DNA of 64,000 bases. Origin: Bradyrhizobium sp. AZCC 1721 (GTDB lineage: Bacteria > Pseudomonadota > Alphaproteobacteria > Rhizobiales > Xanthobacteraceae). The stretch is from the NCBI RefSeq assembly GCF_036924715.1, contig NZ_JAZHSB010000001.1:3835001-3899000 (forward strand), in the 5' to 3' direction. Shown here piece after piece: positions 16,622 to 25,450 of the stretch. Each line of letters starts with the position of its first letter. Position 1 is the first letter of the stretch. The position numbers and the translations under genes were made by a program. A model generated the notes under the pieces. It made no database searches. It was not told where the DNA came from and was given only the letters and a program-made list of their open reading frames with translations.

Positions 16622-18448
16622 ATGACCCGCTTCGGTCGTATCCGCCTGCGTGTGCTCGCGGGCATTGCCCTGGCGCTGGCTGTGACGCCGCTCGCGCCGG
16701 TCCACGAAACCAGAGCGGCCGAAAGCAACGCGCTGGCGATGCACGGTGCGCCTGCTCTTCCCGCCGGTTTCACGCATATGCCCTACGCCAATCCCGAAGC
16801 GCCGAAGGGCGGACGGCTGGTCTGGGGCGCCTTGGGAACCTTCGACAGCCTCAACCCCCTGATCGTCCGCGGCCTCGCGGTTCAGCAGATCAGGGGCTTT
16901 GTGGTCGAGAGTCTGATGGCGCGCGGCAACGATGAGGCTTTCACGCTCTATGGCTTGCTGGCCAAAACCGTCGAGACCGACGACGCGCGCAGCTACGTCT
17001 CGTTCCACCTCGACCCGCGGGCGCGCTTCGCCGACGGCAAGCCAGTCACGGCGGAGGACGTCCTGTTTTCGTGGGCCTTGCTGCGCGACAAGGGGCGCCC
17101 CAATCACCGCCAGTATTATTCCAAAGTGGTAAAGGCCGAAGCACCCGATCCGCTCACCGTGCGGTTCGATTTCGGCGGCGGCAACGACCGCGAGCTGCCG
17201 CTGATCCTCGGGCTGATGCCCGTCTTGCCGAAGCATGCGGTCGATCCGGCAACGTTCGAGGAAACCACGATGACCGGTCCAGTCGGTTCCGGCCCCTATC
17301 GCGTCACCGCCGTCAAGCCCGGCGCCAGCGTCACGCTGACCCGCAATCCCGACTATTGGGGCCGCGACCTGCCGGTGAATCGCGGATTGTGGAACTTCGA
17401 CGAGATCAGGCTCGACTTCTATCGCGAGTCCAACGGCCAGTTCGAGGCATTCAAGCGTAGCCTCTATGACTTTCGCGCCGAGCACGAGCCGCTGCGCTGG
17501 CATGACGGTTACGATTTTCCGGCCGCTCGCAACGGCGAAGTGATCCGCGATACCATCAAGACCGGAATGCCGCAGCCCTCGGAATTCCTGGTGTTCAACA
17601 CGCGGCGTCCGGTGTTTTCAGACATCCGCGTGCGGCAGGCCCTGACGCTGCTGTTCGATTTCGAGTGGGTCAACCGCAATTACTTTTTCGGACTCTATGC
17701 GCGTGCGGCGGGCTTCTTCGCAGGGTCCGAACTATCCGCCTACGCCCGCCCGGCCGACGAGCGCGAGCGCGAACTCTTGAAGCCGTTCGCGGCACGGATC
17801 CGGCCGGATATTCTCGATGGCACGTACCGCCTGCCCGTCACCGACGGATCGGGCCGCGATCGCACGACGCTGCGCAGCGCGCTCAAATTGCTGTCGGAAG
17901 CCGGCTACGATCTCGATGGGGCCGTGCTGCGGCAGCGTTCGTCCAGGACGCCGCTCACCTTCGAAATCCTGGTGACGACGCGCGACCAGGAGCGGATTGC
18001 GCTTTCCTATCAGCGCGACCTCAAGCGCGCCGGCATCGAGACCAGCGTCCGCGCGGTCGACCCCGTGCAGTTCGACCAGCGCCGGCTGAGCTACGAGTTC
18101 GATATGCTGCAGAACCGCTGGGACCAGTCGCTATCTCCCGGGAACGAGCAGTCTTTCTACTGGGGCAGCCAGGCCGCCGACATTCCCGGCACCCGGAATT
18201 ACATGGGGGCCAAGGAGCCCGCGATCGATGCCATGATCGCTGCCCTGCTCGAGGCGCGCGAACGTCCGCCTTTCGTCTCCGCGGTGCGGGCCCTCGACCG
18301 CGTCCTGATGTCGGGCTTCTACGCAATTCCAGTGTTTAACGTGCAGGAGCAATGGATTGCGCGGTGGAATCGGATAGAACAACCTACAGCGACCGCGTTG
18401 ACGGGCTATCTGCCGGAAACCTGGTGGCAGAAGCCGGAAATGAAGTGA
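16622..18448 (+). CDS. periplasmic peptide/oligopeptide-binding protein (SBP family 5, YejA-like)
   Basis: 608 residues. I chose the ATG that starts a normal signal peptide (MTRFGRIRLRVLAGIALALA); the frame is open upstream and no good ribosome site is visible, so the start may shift. Family 5 features are clear: LVWGALGTFDSLNPLIVRG, then VTAEDVLFSWALLRDKG and TGPVGSGPYRVT. The family binds peptides, microcin C-like compounds or murein fragments for an ABC importer. No permease genes adjoin it here. Confidence 0.87.
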   Translation: MTRFGRIRLRVLAGIALALAVTPLAPVHETRAAESNALAMHGAPALPAGFTHMPYANPEAPKGGRLVWGALGTFDSLNPLIVRGLAVQQIRGFVVESLMARGNDEAFTLYGLLAKTVETDDARSYVSFHLDPRARFADGKPVTAEDVLFSWALLRDKGRPNHRQYYSKVVKAEAPDPLTVRFDFGGGNDRELPLILGLMPVLPKHAVDPATFEETTMTGPVGSGPYRVTAVKPGASVTLTRNPDYWGRDLPVNRGLWNFDEIRLDFYRESNGQFEAFKRSLYDFRAEHEPLRWHDGYDFPAARNGEVIRDTIKTGMPQPSEFLVFNTRRPVFSDIRVRQALTLLFDFEWVNRNYFFGLYARAAGFFAGSELSAYARPADERERELLKPFAARIRPDILDGTYRLPVTDGSGRDRTTLRSALKLLSEAGYDLDGAVLRQRSSRTPLTFEILVTTRDQERIALSYQRDLKRAGIETSVRAVDPVQFDQRRLSYEFDMLQNRWDQSLSPGNEQSFYWGSQAADIPGTRNYMGAKEPAIDAMIAALLEARERPPFVSAVRALDRVLMSGFYAIPVFNVQEQWIARWNRIEQPTATALTGYLPETWWQKPEMK

Positions 18449-18493
18449 ACCCGCCAAGCGATCCAACCTCCGTGACAGAGCCGAAGTAACGCC

Positions 18494-19999
18494 GTGACCC
18501 AGCCCACCGCTTCGCCAACGCTCGATACGTTGTTCAAACGGAACCTGGCACGGCAGCCGGACGCGCTGGCGCTGGTCGATCCCCCCAACAAGCAGCGCAT
18601 CACCGGCCAGCCGCCGAAGCGTCTTACCTTCGCGCAGGCCGACCGTATGATCTCGTCGCTGGCCGCGCACTTCATTGAATCCGGCTTGCCGTCCAATTCC
18701 GTGATCGCGGTTCAATTGCCGAACACCATCGAATTCGCGCTCACCGTGCTCGCCGCCTTCCGCGCCGGCCTGGTCGTCGCGGTGCTGCCGCTGCTCTGGC
18801 GGCAGTCGGAATTGACCATGGCGCTCAACCGCACCGCCGCGCGGGCGATCGTGACCTCGGGCAAGGTCGACGGCGTGATCTACTCGGATCTCGCCATGAA
18901 CGCTGCTGCCGAAGCGTTCTCGATCCGCCATGTCTGCGGCTTCGGCGGCGAGCTGCCCGAAGGCATGGCCTCGCTCGACAACGCCATCTTCCGGGAATCC
19001 CCGACCACGCGGGCCGTGGTCCAGGACGGCCGCAAGGCGGCGCTGATTTCCTTCGATGTCACCTCGGACGGCTTCCGGCCGGTCCCGCGCGCCCATCTCG
19101 GCGTGATTGCGGGCGGCCTTGCCATGTCGCTCGAAAGCGACGTGCCGCAGGGCGCAACGATCCTATCGGCCTTCTCGCCGATGTCATTTGCCGGCCTCGC
19201 CTCGTCGCTGGCGATCTGGCTGCTGTCGGGCGGAACACTGGTGTTGCACCATCCGTTCGACGACGAGGTGCTGGAACAGCAGATCAACGAGCAGGCCTGC
19301 GACACGCTGATCGCACCTGCCCAACTGGCGCTGCGGCTGGACGAACTGGACCTCGGCACGCGGATGCCGAGCCTGCGCAATGTCATCGGCCTGTGGCGGA
19401 CCCCGGAGCAGATCGGCTCCAGCGCGGGCTGGGCCGCGCAACAGGCGACGCTGACGGATGTCTATCTGTTCGGCGAGGCCGGATTGTTCGGTGCCCGTCG
19501 GATCGCGGAAGACGGCTCCCCGGCCCTGATCAAGCCGGGCCCCCACGGGGCGCCGCGCGACCTGCCGGGATCGTCGATCGCGGGCGAGATATTGCTGACG
19601 CCGCGCGGCACGTTGGGACTGCGCGGGCCGATGGTGCCGGTCGCGGCCTATGCGCCGCCTCCACCGCCGAGCGATTCCCTGATCGCGGCGCCGCCGCGCG
19701 ACTACGTCGATACGGATTACGCGGCGCGGCTCGACCGCGTGACCGGCGCGGTCAATATCACCGCGCCGCCGTCCGGCGTGATGGCTGTCGGCGGCTACCG
19801 ATTCCTGGCGCAGGACCTGCAGGAGTGGGCGCGCCGGCTCGGTCAGGGCGTGCTGCTGACCGCGCTGCCGGACCGCCTCAGCGGCCACCGGCTCGCCGGC
19901 CGTGCGCTCGACAATGCCCGCGCCCGAGACGCTCTGACAGAACTCGGACTTAACCCGTTGATGGTGGAAGCATTTCGGGATCGGAGCAACGCCGCCTGA
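18494..19999 (+). CDS. degenerate class I adenylate-forming (acyl-CoA synthetase-like) protein
   Basis: 501 residues starting with GTG. The overall fold follows the AMP-binding family (LTFAQADRMISSLAAHFIES, VIAVQLPNTIEFALTVLAAF), but catalytic motifs are eroded: the Ser/Thr/Gly-rich ATP loop (usually TSGTTGxPK) reads VTSDGFRPVPR; the YGxTE motif reads YLFGEAG; the Y-x-T-G-D motif reads YVDTDYA; GYRI reads GYRFLAQDL. It may have lost ligase activity or use an unusual substrate. It lies 91 bp before a similarly degenerate GGDEF protein on the same strand, suggesting a linked role. Confidence 0.75.
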   Translation: MTQPTASPTLDTLFKRNLARQPDALALVDPPNKQRITGQPPKRLTFAQADRMISSLAAHFIESGLPSNSVIAVQLPNTIEFALTVLAAFRAGLVVAVLPLLWRQSELTMALNRTAARAIVTSGKVDGVIYSDLAMNAAAEAFSIRHVCGFGGELPEGMASLDNAIFRESPTTRAVVQDGRKAALISFDVTSDGFRPVPRAHLGVIAGGLAMSLESDVPQGATILSAFSPMSFAGLASSLAIWLLSGGTLVLHHPFDDEVLEQQINEQACDTLIAPAQLALRLDELDLGTRMPSLRNVIGLWRTPEQIGSSAGWAAQQATLTDVYLFGEAGLFGARRIAEDGSPALIKPGPHGAPRDLPGSSIAGEILLTPRGTLGLRGPMVPVAAYAPPPPPSDSLIAAPPRDYVDTDYAARLDRVTGAVNITAPPSGVMAVGGYRFLAQDLQEWARRLGQGVLLTALPDRLSGHRLAGRALDNARARDALTELGLNPLMVEAFRDRSNAA

Positions 20000-20090
20000 G
20001 AGACCGCTGGCGGGGCGCCCGTTGACGCCGCATTAAGCGCGGCAAACTAGGATCGCAGCTTCCTATTGCCCGCCTGATCCGAGTTCTCAG

Positions 20091-21335
20091 ATGTCCCAGC
20101 AAGGTACGATCCTCGTCGTATCGACGGCGAAACCGCCTTCCTTTGCCGCCACGCTCGATGTCGCGCGACTGTTTCCGGTGGTCGAGAGCGGGTGGACGGA
20201 TGCGGCGCGCGCGGTCGAGCAGGTGCAACCGGCGGCCGTGCTGGCCGAAACCTCCGGCACCAATGCAGCCGGACTGGCGGAGCTGGCCGTGCGGGTCGCG
20301 GCGCGACAGCCCTATCTGCCGCTGATCGCGATCGACCCGCAGAACCCTGTTCCGGACAACGTCATTCCCTTTTTTCAGAGCCAAGTCCCGAACGCCAAGC
20401 AAGGCGGCTCCGACCGGCTGGCGGCTCGCCTGCGTGCCGCGCTGCGCGTGCGGTCGTTGCATGCGACCGTAATGCGCCGGCTGGTGCCGGCAACGCCGAT
20501 GGCGTTGTCGCATATCGATCCGGCGCGCGACGCTACCGTGCTGCTGATCGGCCGCGGCGCTGCCTATCCGGCGCTGTCGGTCGCGCTTGGCGAGCGCACC
20601 GGCGTGGTCGGGGCGCTTTCGATCGAAGCGGCAGCGAAGCATCTCAACGTCAGGGACATCGACGGCATCGTGCTCGGCGAAGGATTCAGCCTGCGCGTGG
20701 TCGATGCCTTCCTCACCGTGCTGACCGAGGACGCCCGTTTCCGCAATCTTCCCGTCGTCGTGGCGGCGGGCGATCTGGCGCCGGCCTATGATTTGCCAAA
20801 CCTCGAGATCGTCTCCGGCGACGCCGTCCAGGTGGCAGCGATTGGGCTGCCGCTGATCCGCCAGCACGCCTTTGAAGCGCATCTGAGCCGCACGCTGAAG
20901 GCCATCGACGCCGACGGCCTGATCGACGCGCGGACCGGTCTGCTCACCCCGGAAGCCTTCGAGCGCGACTTTGCCAGCGCCATCTACCAGACCCAGCAAC
21001 GCGGCGGCGGATTGTCGGTGGCGCGCTTTGCGTTCGATCCCGCACACCCCCGCGCGCAATTCGACGGCGCGCGGATTATCAGCCGCCTGATGCGACAAAT
21101 GGATTTCGGCGCCGCCCAGGACGACGGCTCGGTTGTCGTGGTGTTTGCCGAGGCCGACCTGAAGTCGGCTCACGCCATCGCGCGGCGGCTGTCGAGCGTG
21201 ATGCGCCATACCAGCCACGGCCAGCGCGACGCACGGTCGGAGCAAACCGTGACGGTCGCAACGCTGCTGCCGAACGATTCCGTGAAATCGCTGCGGTCAC
21301 GGCTGCAGGAAGACGCGCAACGGGCAGCGTCTTAG
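20091..21335 (+). CDS. receiver-like/degenerate GGDEF protein
   Basis: 414 residues. The N-terminal third looks like a receiver-type fold without clear phospho-acceptor residues. The C-terminal ~150 residues follow the GGDEF topology: DARTGLLTPEAFERDF corresponds to the usual D-x-L-T-G-L-x-N-R motif, but the GGDEF signature itself is replaced by DDGSVVVVF, so diguanylate cyclase activity is not expected. It could be a c-di-GMP-insensitive scaffold or regulator. The upstream neighbour is a degenerate adenylate-forming protein. Function unknown. Confidence 0.68.
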   Translation: MSQQGTILVVSTAKPPSFAATLDVARLFPVVESGWTDAARAVEQVQPAAVLAETSGTNAAGLAELAVRVAARQPYLPLIAIDPQNPVPDNVIPFFQSQVPNAKQGGSDRLAARLRAALRVRSLHATVMRRLVPATPMALSHIDPARDATVLLIGRGAAYPALSVALGERTGVVGALSIEAAAKHLNVRDIDGIVLGEGFSLRVVDAFLTVLTEDARFRNLPVVVAAGDLAPAYDLPNLEIVSGDAVQVAAIGLPLIRQHAFEAHLSRTLKAIDADGLIDARTGLLTPEAFERDFASAIYQTQQRGGGLSVARFAFDPAHPRAQFDGARIISRLMRQMDFGAAQDDGSVVVVFAEADLKSAHAIARRLSSVMRHTSHGQRDARSEQTVTVATLLPNDSVKSLRSRLQEDAQRAAS

Positions 21336-21352
21336 AGCACCATACCTATCCC

Positions 21353-21439
21353 CGTCATTGCGAGCGAAGCGAAGCAATCCATCTCTCCGCATATACGGTG
21401 GGTATGGATTGCTTCGTCGCTTTGCTCCTCGCAATGACG
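21353..21439. repeat. rhizobial palindromic repeat, second copy
   Basis: CGTCATTGCGAGCGAAGCGA is mirrored by TCGCTTTGCTCCTCGCAATGACG, with inner arms GAAGCAATCCAT and ATGGATTGCTTC, as at 10027-10110. Again it separates convergent genes (GGDEF-like + and mfd -). Confidence 0.88.
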
Positions 21440-21457
21440 GGGAGGGATCGACGCGTT

Positions 21458-24400
21458 TCACGCCGCCTTTTTGCTCTCCGCGAGATTGGCGAGCTGCCGC
21501 AAGATCTCGGTCGTACCCATCAGCCGCTCCTCAGGCGTCTTCCATTGCTGCAGGAACACCACCTTCATATCCGGCCGCACCTTCGCGGCCTGGCCGTGCT
21601 GACGGATAAAGGCGACGAGGCGATCCGGCTGGGCAAAGCTGTTGTCGCGGAACGAGATCACGGCGCCCTTCGGACCGGCGTCGACTTTCTCGACATTGGC
21701 GCGGCGGCAGTAGGCCTTGATGGCCGCGACCTTGAAGAGATAGCGAACCTCGTCCGGCAGCACGCCGAAACGGTCGCGCATCTCGGCGGCAAAATTGTCG
21801 ATCTCCTCGTCGGTGTCGAGATCGGCGAGCCGACGGTACAGCGACAGCCGCACCGAAAGATCGTTGACGTAATCCTCGGGGATTAGCACCGGCATGCCGA
21901 TGGTGATCTGCGGCGACCAGCGGTCGGCGGCGGGCTCGGCCACGCCGGCCTTGAGGTTGAGGATCGCCTCCTCCAACATCGATTGATAGAGCTCGAAGCC
22001 GACTTCCTTGATGTGACCGGATTGCTCTTCTCCGAGCAGATTGCCGGCGCCGCGGATGTCGAGGTCGTGAGATGCGAGCTGAAAGCCCGCGCCCAGTGTT
22101 TCCAGCGACTGCAGCACCTTCAGCCGCCGCTCGGCCTGTGCGGTGATCTTCTGTTGCGCCGGCAGCGTGAACAGCGCGTAAGCGCGCAGCTTCGAGCGCC
22201 CCACCCGCCCGCGCAACTGATAGAGCTGCGCCAGCCCGAACATGTCGGCGCGATGCACGATCAGGGTATTGGCGTTCGGGATGTCGAGGCCGGACTCGAT
22301 GATGGTGGTCGAAAGCAGGATGTCGTATTTGCCGTCATAGAAGGCCGATATGATGTCCTCGATCACGGTCGGCGGCATCTGGCCATGCGCAACCGCGACC
22401 TTCATCTCCGGCACGTTCTTGTCGAGGAAGTCCTTGACGCCGGCAAGGTCCTCGATCCGCGGCACGACGTAGAACGCCTGCCCGCCGCGGTAGCGTTCGC
22501 GCAGCAGCGCCTCGCGGATCATCAGGGGATCGTGCGGCGCCACGAAGGTGCGCACCGCGAGGCGATCGACCGGGGGTGAGGCGATAATCGAAAGATCGCG
22601 CACGCCGGTCAGCGCAAGCTGCAGCGTCCGCGGGATTGGCGTCGCGCTCAGCGTCAAGACATGCACCTGCGCCCGCAACTGCTTCAGCTTTTCCTTGTGG
22701 CTGACGCCAAAGTGCTGCTCCTCGTCGACAATCAAAAGGCCCAGATCGCGGAACTTGATCGACTTGCCGAGCAGCGCATGGGTGCCGACCACGATGTCGA
22801 CATTGCCTTCGGCAAGCCCCTTCTTGACCTGCGTCAGCTCCTTGGCCGGGATCAGCCGGGACGCCTGCGCGACATTGACTGGGAAACCTCTGAAGCGTTC
22901 GGCAAAATTCTTGCTGTGCTGACGGGCGAGCAGCGTGGTCGGCACGACGACGGCGACCTGCTTGCCTTCGAGCGCGACCGCGAATGCCGCGCGCAACGCC
23001 ACCTCAGTCTTGCCGAAGCCGACGTCGCCGCAAATCAGCCGGTCCATGGGACGGCCAGTTTCAAGGTCTTTCAGCGTGGATGTGATGGCGCCAAGCTGAT
23101 CCTCGGTCTCCTCATAAGGGAAGCGCGCACAGAATTCGTCATAGACATGCGGCTGCACCGGCATTTTCGGCGCTTCGTGCAGTTGCCGCTCGGCTGCGAT
23201 CTTGATCAGTTCGCCGGCAATCTCGCGGATCCGGTTCTTCAGCTTGGCCTTGCGCGCCTGCCAACCGCCGCCACCAAGCCGGTCCAATTCGACATTGGCG
23301 TGGTCAGAGCCGTACCGCGACAACAGCTCGATGTTCTCGACCGGCAGGAACAGCTTTGTTTCAGCGGCATAATGCAGTTCGAGACAGTCGTGCGGCGCTC
23401 CGCCCACCTCGATCGTCTGCAAGCCGACAAAGCGCCCGATGCCGTGCTCGACGTGCACCACGAGATCGCCGGTCGAAAGGCTCGTGACTTCCGAGATGAA
23501 ATTGTCGAGCTTGCGGCTTGATTTGCGCTGGCGCACCAGGCGGTCGCCGAGGATGTCCTGCTCGCTGATGACGGCGAATTCGTCGGTCTCGAAACCGCTC
23601 TCCATGCCGACCACCGCCAGCATGGCCTCGTTGCGCGGCGTCGCCTGCACGGTACGCCAGGCGTTGACGGTGGTGATATTGGCGAGCTTGTGGTCCCGCA
23701 GCATGCTGGCCATGCGGTCGCGCGAGCCTTCGCTCCACAGCGCGATCACCACCTTCTTGCGCTGCGCCTGCAATGCCAGCACATGCGTCACGACGGCTTC
23801 GAACACGTTGACGGAAGTGTCGGCCCGCTCGGGCGTGAAATTGCGGCCCTGCCTCGCGCCGGCGTCGAATAAGTCGCCAGTGCCCTCAGGCACGGCAAAC
23901 GGCGTCAGCCGCGCCACCGCGGCGTCGCTCAGCCGCGTCGTCCACTCCGCTTCCGTCAGATAGAGCCGATCCGGAGGTAACGGCTTGTAGATCGCACCCG
24001 ATCCGGGATGCTCCAGCGCCTCGCGCCTGGCCTCGTAATAGTCCGCGATCTGCTTGAAGCGTTCGCGTGCGGCGTCCTCGCCTTGCGGTTCGATCGCGAT
24101 CGGCGCACCGTCGAGATAATCGAACAGCGTATCCATCCGCTCCTGGAACAGCGGCAGCCAGTGCTCCATGCCAGGATGGCGGCGGCCCTCACTGACGGCC
24201 TCATAGAGCGGATCGTCGCGCTCGGGCGCGCCGAAGGCTGCGACATAGCCCATGCGAAAGCGGCGGATGGTTTCGGTGACGAGCTGGAATTCCGAGATCG
24301 GCACCAGGTCGAGCGCGCGCATGTCGAGCAGCGTGCGCTGAGTTTCCGCATCGAAGGTGCGGATCGATTCGAGGGAGTCGCCGAAGAAGTCGAACCGCAC

Positions 24401-24976
24401 CGGCTGCTCGAGGCCGGCCGGAAACAGATCGAGGATGCCGCCGCGCACGGCGTACTCGCCGGGCTCGCGCACGGTCGAGGAGCGATTGTAGCCATTGTGC
24501 TCCAGCCAGGCGACGATCGAATCCATCGGTACGACATGGCCGGGCGCGACCGACAGCGCCTGCGCCGCTACCACCTCGCGCGCGGGCACGCGCTGCACGA
24601 TGGCGTTGACCGTCGTCAGCACGATCAGCGGCTTGTCGCTGCCCTGCAGGCGCGATAGCCGCGCCAGCGTCGTCAGCCGCTGTGCCAGGATGCCGCCATG
24701 CGGCGACACCCGGTCATACGGCTGGCAGTCCCAGGCCGGAAACTGCATCACGGGCAAATCAGGGGCGAAAAATTCCAGCGCCCGTGCCAGTTGTTGCATG
24801 CGCGGACCATCGCGGCAGACCACGGCAAGGCTGACCGCCGGCGGTTTCGGCTTGGCCGCGACCGCACGCGCGAGGTCGGAGACGACAAGCCCCTCCGCGC
24901 CCTCGGCGACATTGGCAAACGTCAGTGCGCGGCCGGGTGCCAACAGCGCGGCGGGCGATTTGACGGGCGCCTTCAC
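21458..24976 (-). CDS. mfd: transcription-repair coupling factor Mfd
   Basis: 1172 residues, normal for Mfd. It starts with GTG whose last bases overlap the sdhE stop (GTGA). Domains in order: UvrB-like N-terminal module; an RNA polymerase-interacting domain (about residues 480-560, DLVVHVEHGIGRFVGL); the RecG-like translocase with Walker A GDVGFGKTEVA, DEEQHFG and SATPIPRTL; and the C-terminal TRCF domain. It removes RNA polymerase stalled at DNA lesions and recruits UvrA. Confidence 0.97.
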   Translation of the reverse strand: MKAPVKSPAALLAPGRALTFANVAEGAEGLVVSDLARAVAAKPKPPAVSLAVVCRDGPRMQQLARALEFFAPDLPVMQFPAWDCQPYDRVSPHGGILAQRLTTLARLSRLQGSDKPLIVLTTVNAIVQRVPAREVVAAQALSVAPGHVVPMDSIVAWLEHNGYNRSSTVREPGEYAVRGGILDLFPAGLEQPVRFDFFGDSLESIRTFDAETQRTLLDMRALDLVPISEFQLVTETIRRFRMGYVAAFGAPERDDPLYEAVSEGRRHPGMEHWLPLFQERMDTLFDYLDGAPIAIEPQGEDAARERFKQIADYYEARREALEHPGSGAIYKPLPPDRLYLTEAEWTTRLSDAAVARLTPFAVPEGTGDLFDAGARQGRNFTPERADTSVNVFEAVVTHVLALQAQRKKVVIALWSEGSRDRMASMLRDHKLANITTVNAWRTVQATPRNEAMLAVVGMESGFETDEFAVISEQDILGDRLVRQRKSSRKLDNFISEVTSLSTGDLVVHVEHGIGRFVGLQTIEVGGAPHDCLELHYAAETKLFLPVENIELLSRYGSDHANVELDRLGGGGWQARKAKLKNRIREIAGELIKIAAERQLHEAPKMPVQPHVYDEFCARFPYEETEDQLGAITSTLKDLETGRPMDRLICGDVGFGKTEVALRAAFAVALEGKQVAVVVPTTLLARQHSKNFAERFRGFPVNVAQASRLIPAKELTQVKKGLAEGNVDIVVGTHALLGKSIKFRDLGLLIVDEEQHFGVSHKEKLKQLRAQVHVLTLSATPIPRTLQLALTGVRDLSIIASPPVDRLAVRTFVAPHDPLMIREALLRERYRGGQAFYVVPRIEDLAGVKDFLDKNVPEMKVAVAHGQMPPTVIEDIISAFYDGKYDILLSTTIIESGLDIPNANTLIVHRADMFGLAQLYQLRGRVGRSKLRAYALFTLPAQQKITAQAERRLKVLQSLETLGAGFQLASHDLDIRGAGNLLGEEQSGHIKEVGFELYQSMLEEAILNLKAGVAEPAADRWSPQITIGMPVLIPEDYVNDLSVRLSLYRRLADLDTDEEIDNFAAEMRDRFGVLPDEVRYLFKVAAIKAYCRRANVEKVDAGPKGAVISFRDNSFAQPDRLVAFIRQHGQAAKVRPDMKVVFLQQWKTPEERLMGTTEILRQLANLAESKKAA

Positions 24977-25263
24977 GCGTGGTGATCCACGGCGCGAAAC
25001 GCCTTGATACGGTCGAACAGCGCGGTCGCATATTCCGGATCGAGTGGCTTGTCGCCGGTCAGCGCGGCATAGAGGTCGGGATCGGGCACCTCGATCAGGC
25101 GCTCCAACTCGGCCAACTCGTCATCGCGCATGCCCGATATCTCGGCATCGGCAAAGCGCCCGAGGATGAGGTCCATCTCACGGGTGCCGCGATGCCAGCA
25201 GCGAAATAAAAGCCGCTTGCGGCGGTCATCGAGGCCACCGCTCGATCGTGTCGTACCCGTCAT
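24973..25263 (-). CDS. sdhE: succinate dehydrogenase assembly factor 2 (SdhE)
   Basis: 96 residues. The conserved RGTREMD (residues 25-31) is the signature loop of SdhE/Sdh5, needed for covalent FAD attachment to SdhA; the C-terminal DPDLYAALTGDKPLD is also typical. The chosen ATG at 25263 gives the usual length; the ORF is open upstream without family resemblance. The overlapping mfd start makes these two genes a unit. Confidence 0.93.
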   Translation of the reverse strand: MTGTTRSSGGLDDRRKRLLFRCWHRGTREMDLILGRFADAEISGMRDDELAELERLIEVPDPDLYAALTGDKPLDPEYATALFDRIKAFRAVDHHA

Positions 25264-25373
25264 TTCCCTGGTCCCATCCGAACGCCAAACGCCCGGACGT
25301 GCCGGGCGGGGGTTGATATAGCGGTCGAGATGACGAATGTCAGCCCCAACAGTTCCGTGAATTACCACTACGT

Positions 25374-25409
25374 CGTCATTGCCGGGCTTGACCCGGCAAT
25401 CCATCATCT
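25374..25409. repeat. dispersed palindromic repeat fragment
   Basis: CGTCATTGCCGGGCTTGACC followed by CGGCAATCCATC is a form widely scattered in rhizobial genomes (recalled, not searched). The inner GCCGGG...CCCGGC can form a small hairpin in the recG upstream region. Confidence 0.6.
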
Positions 25410-25450
25410 TTTGAAGAGTGATGGATGCGCTATGTGCGACGAGAGACCTG

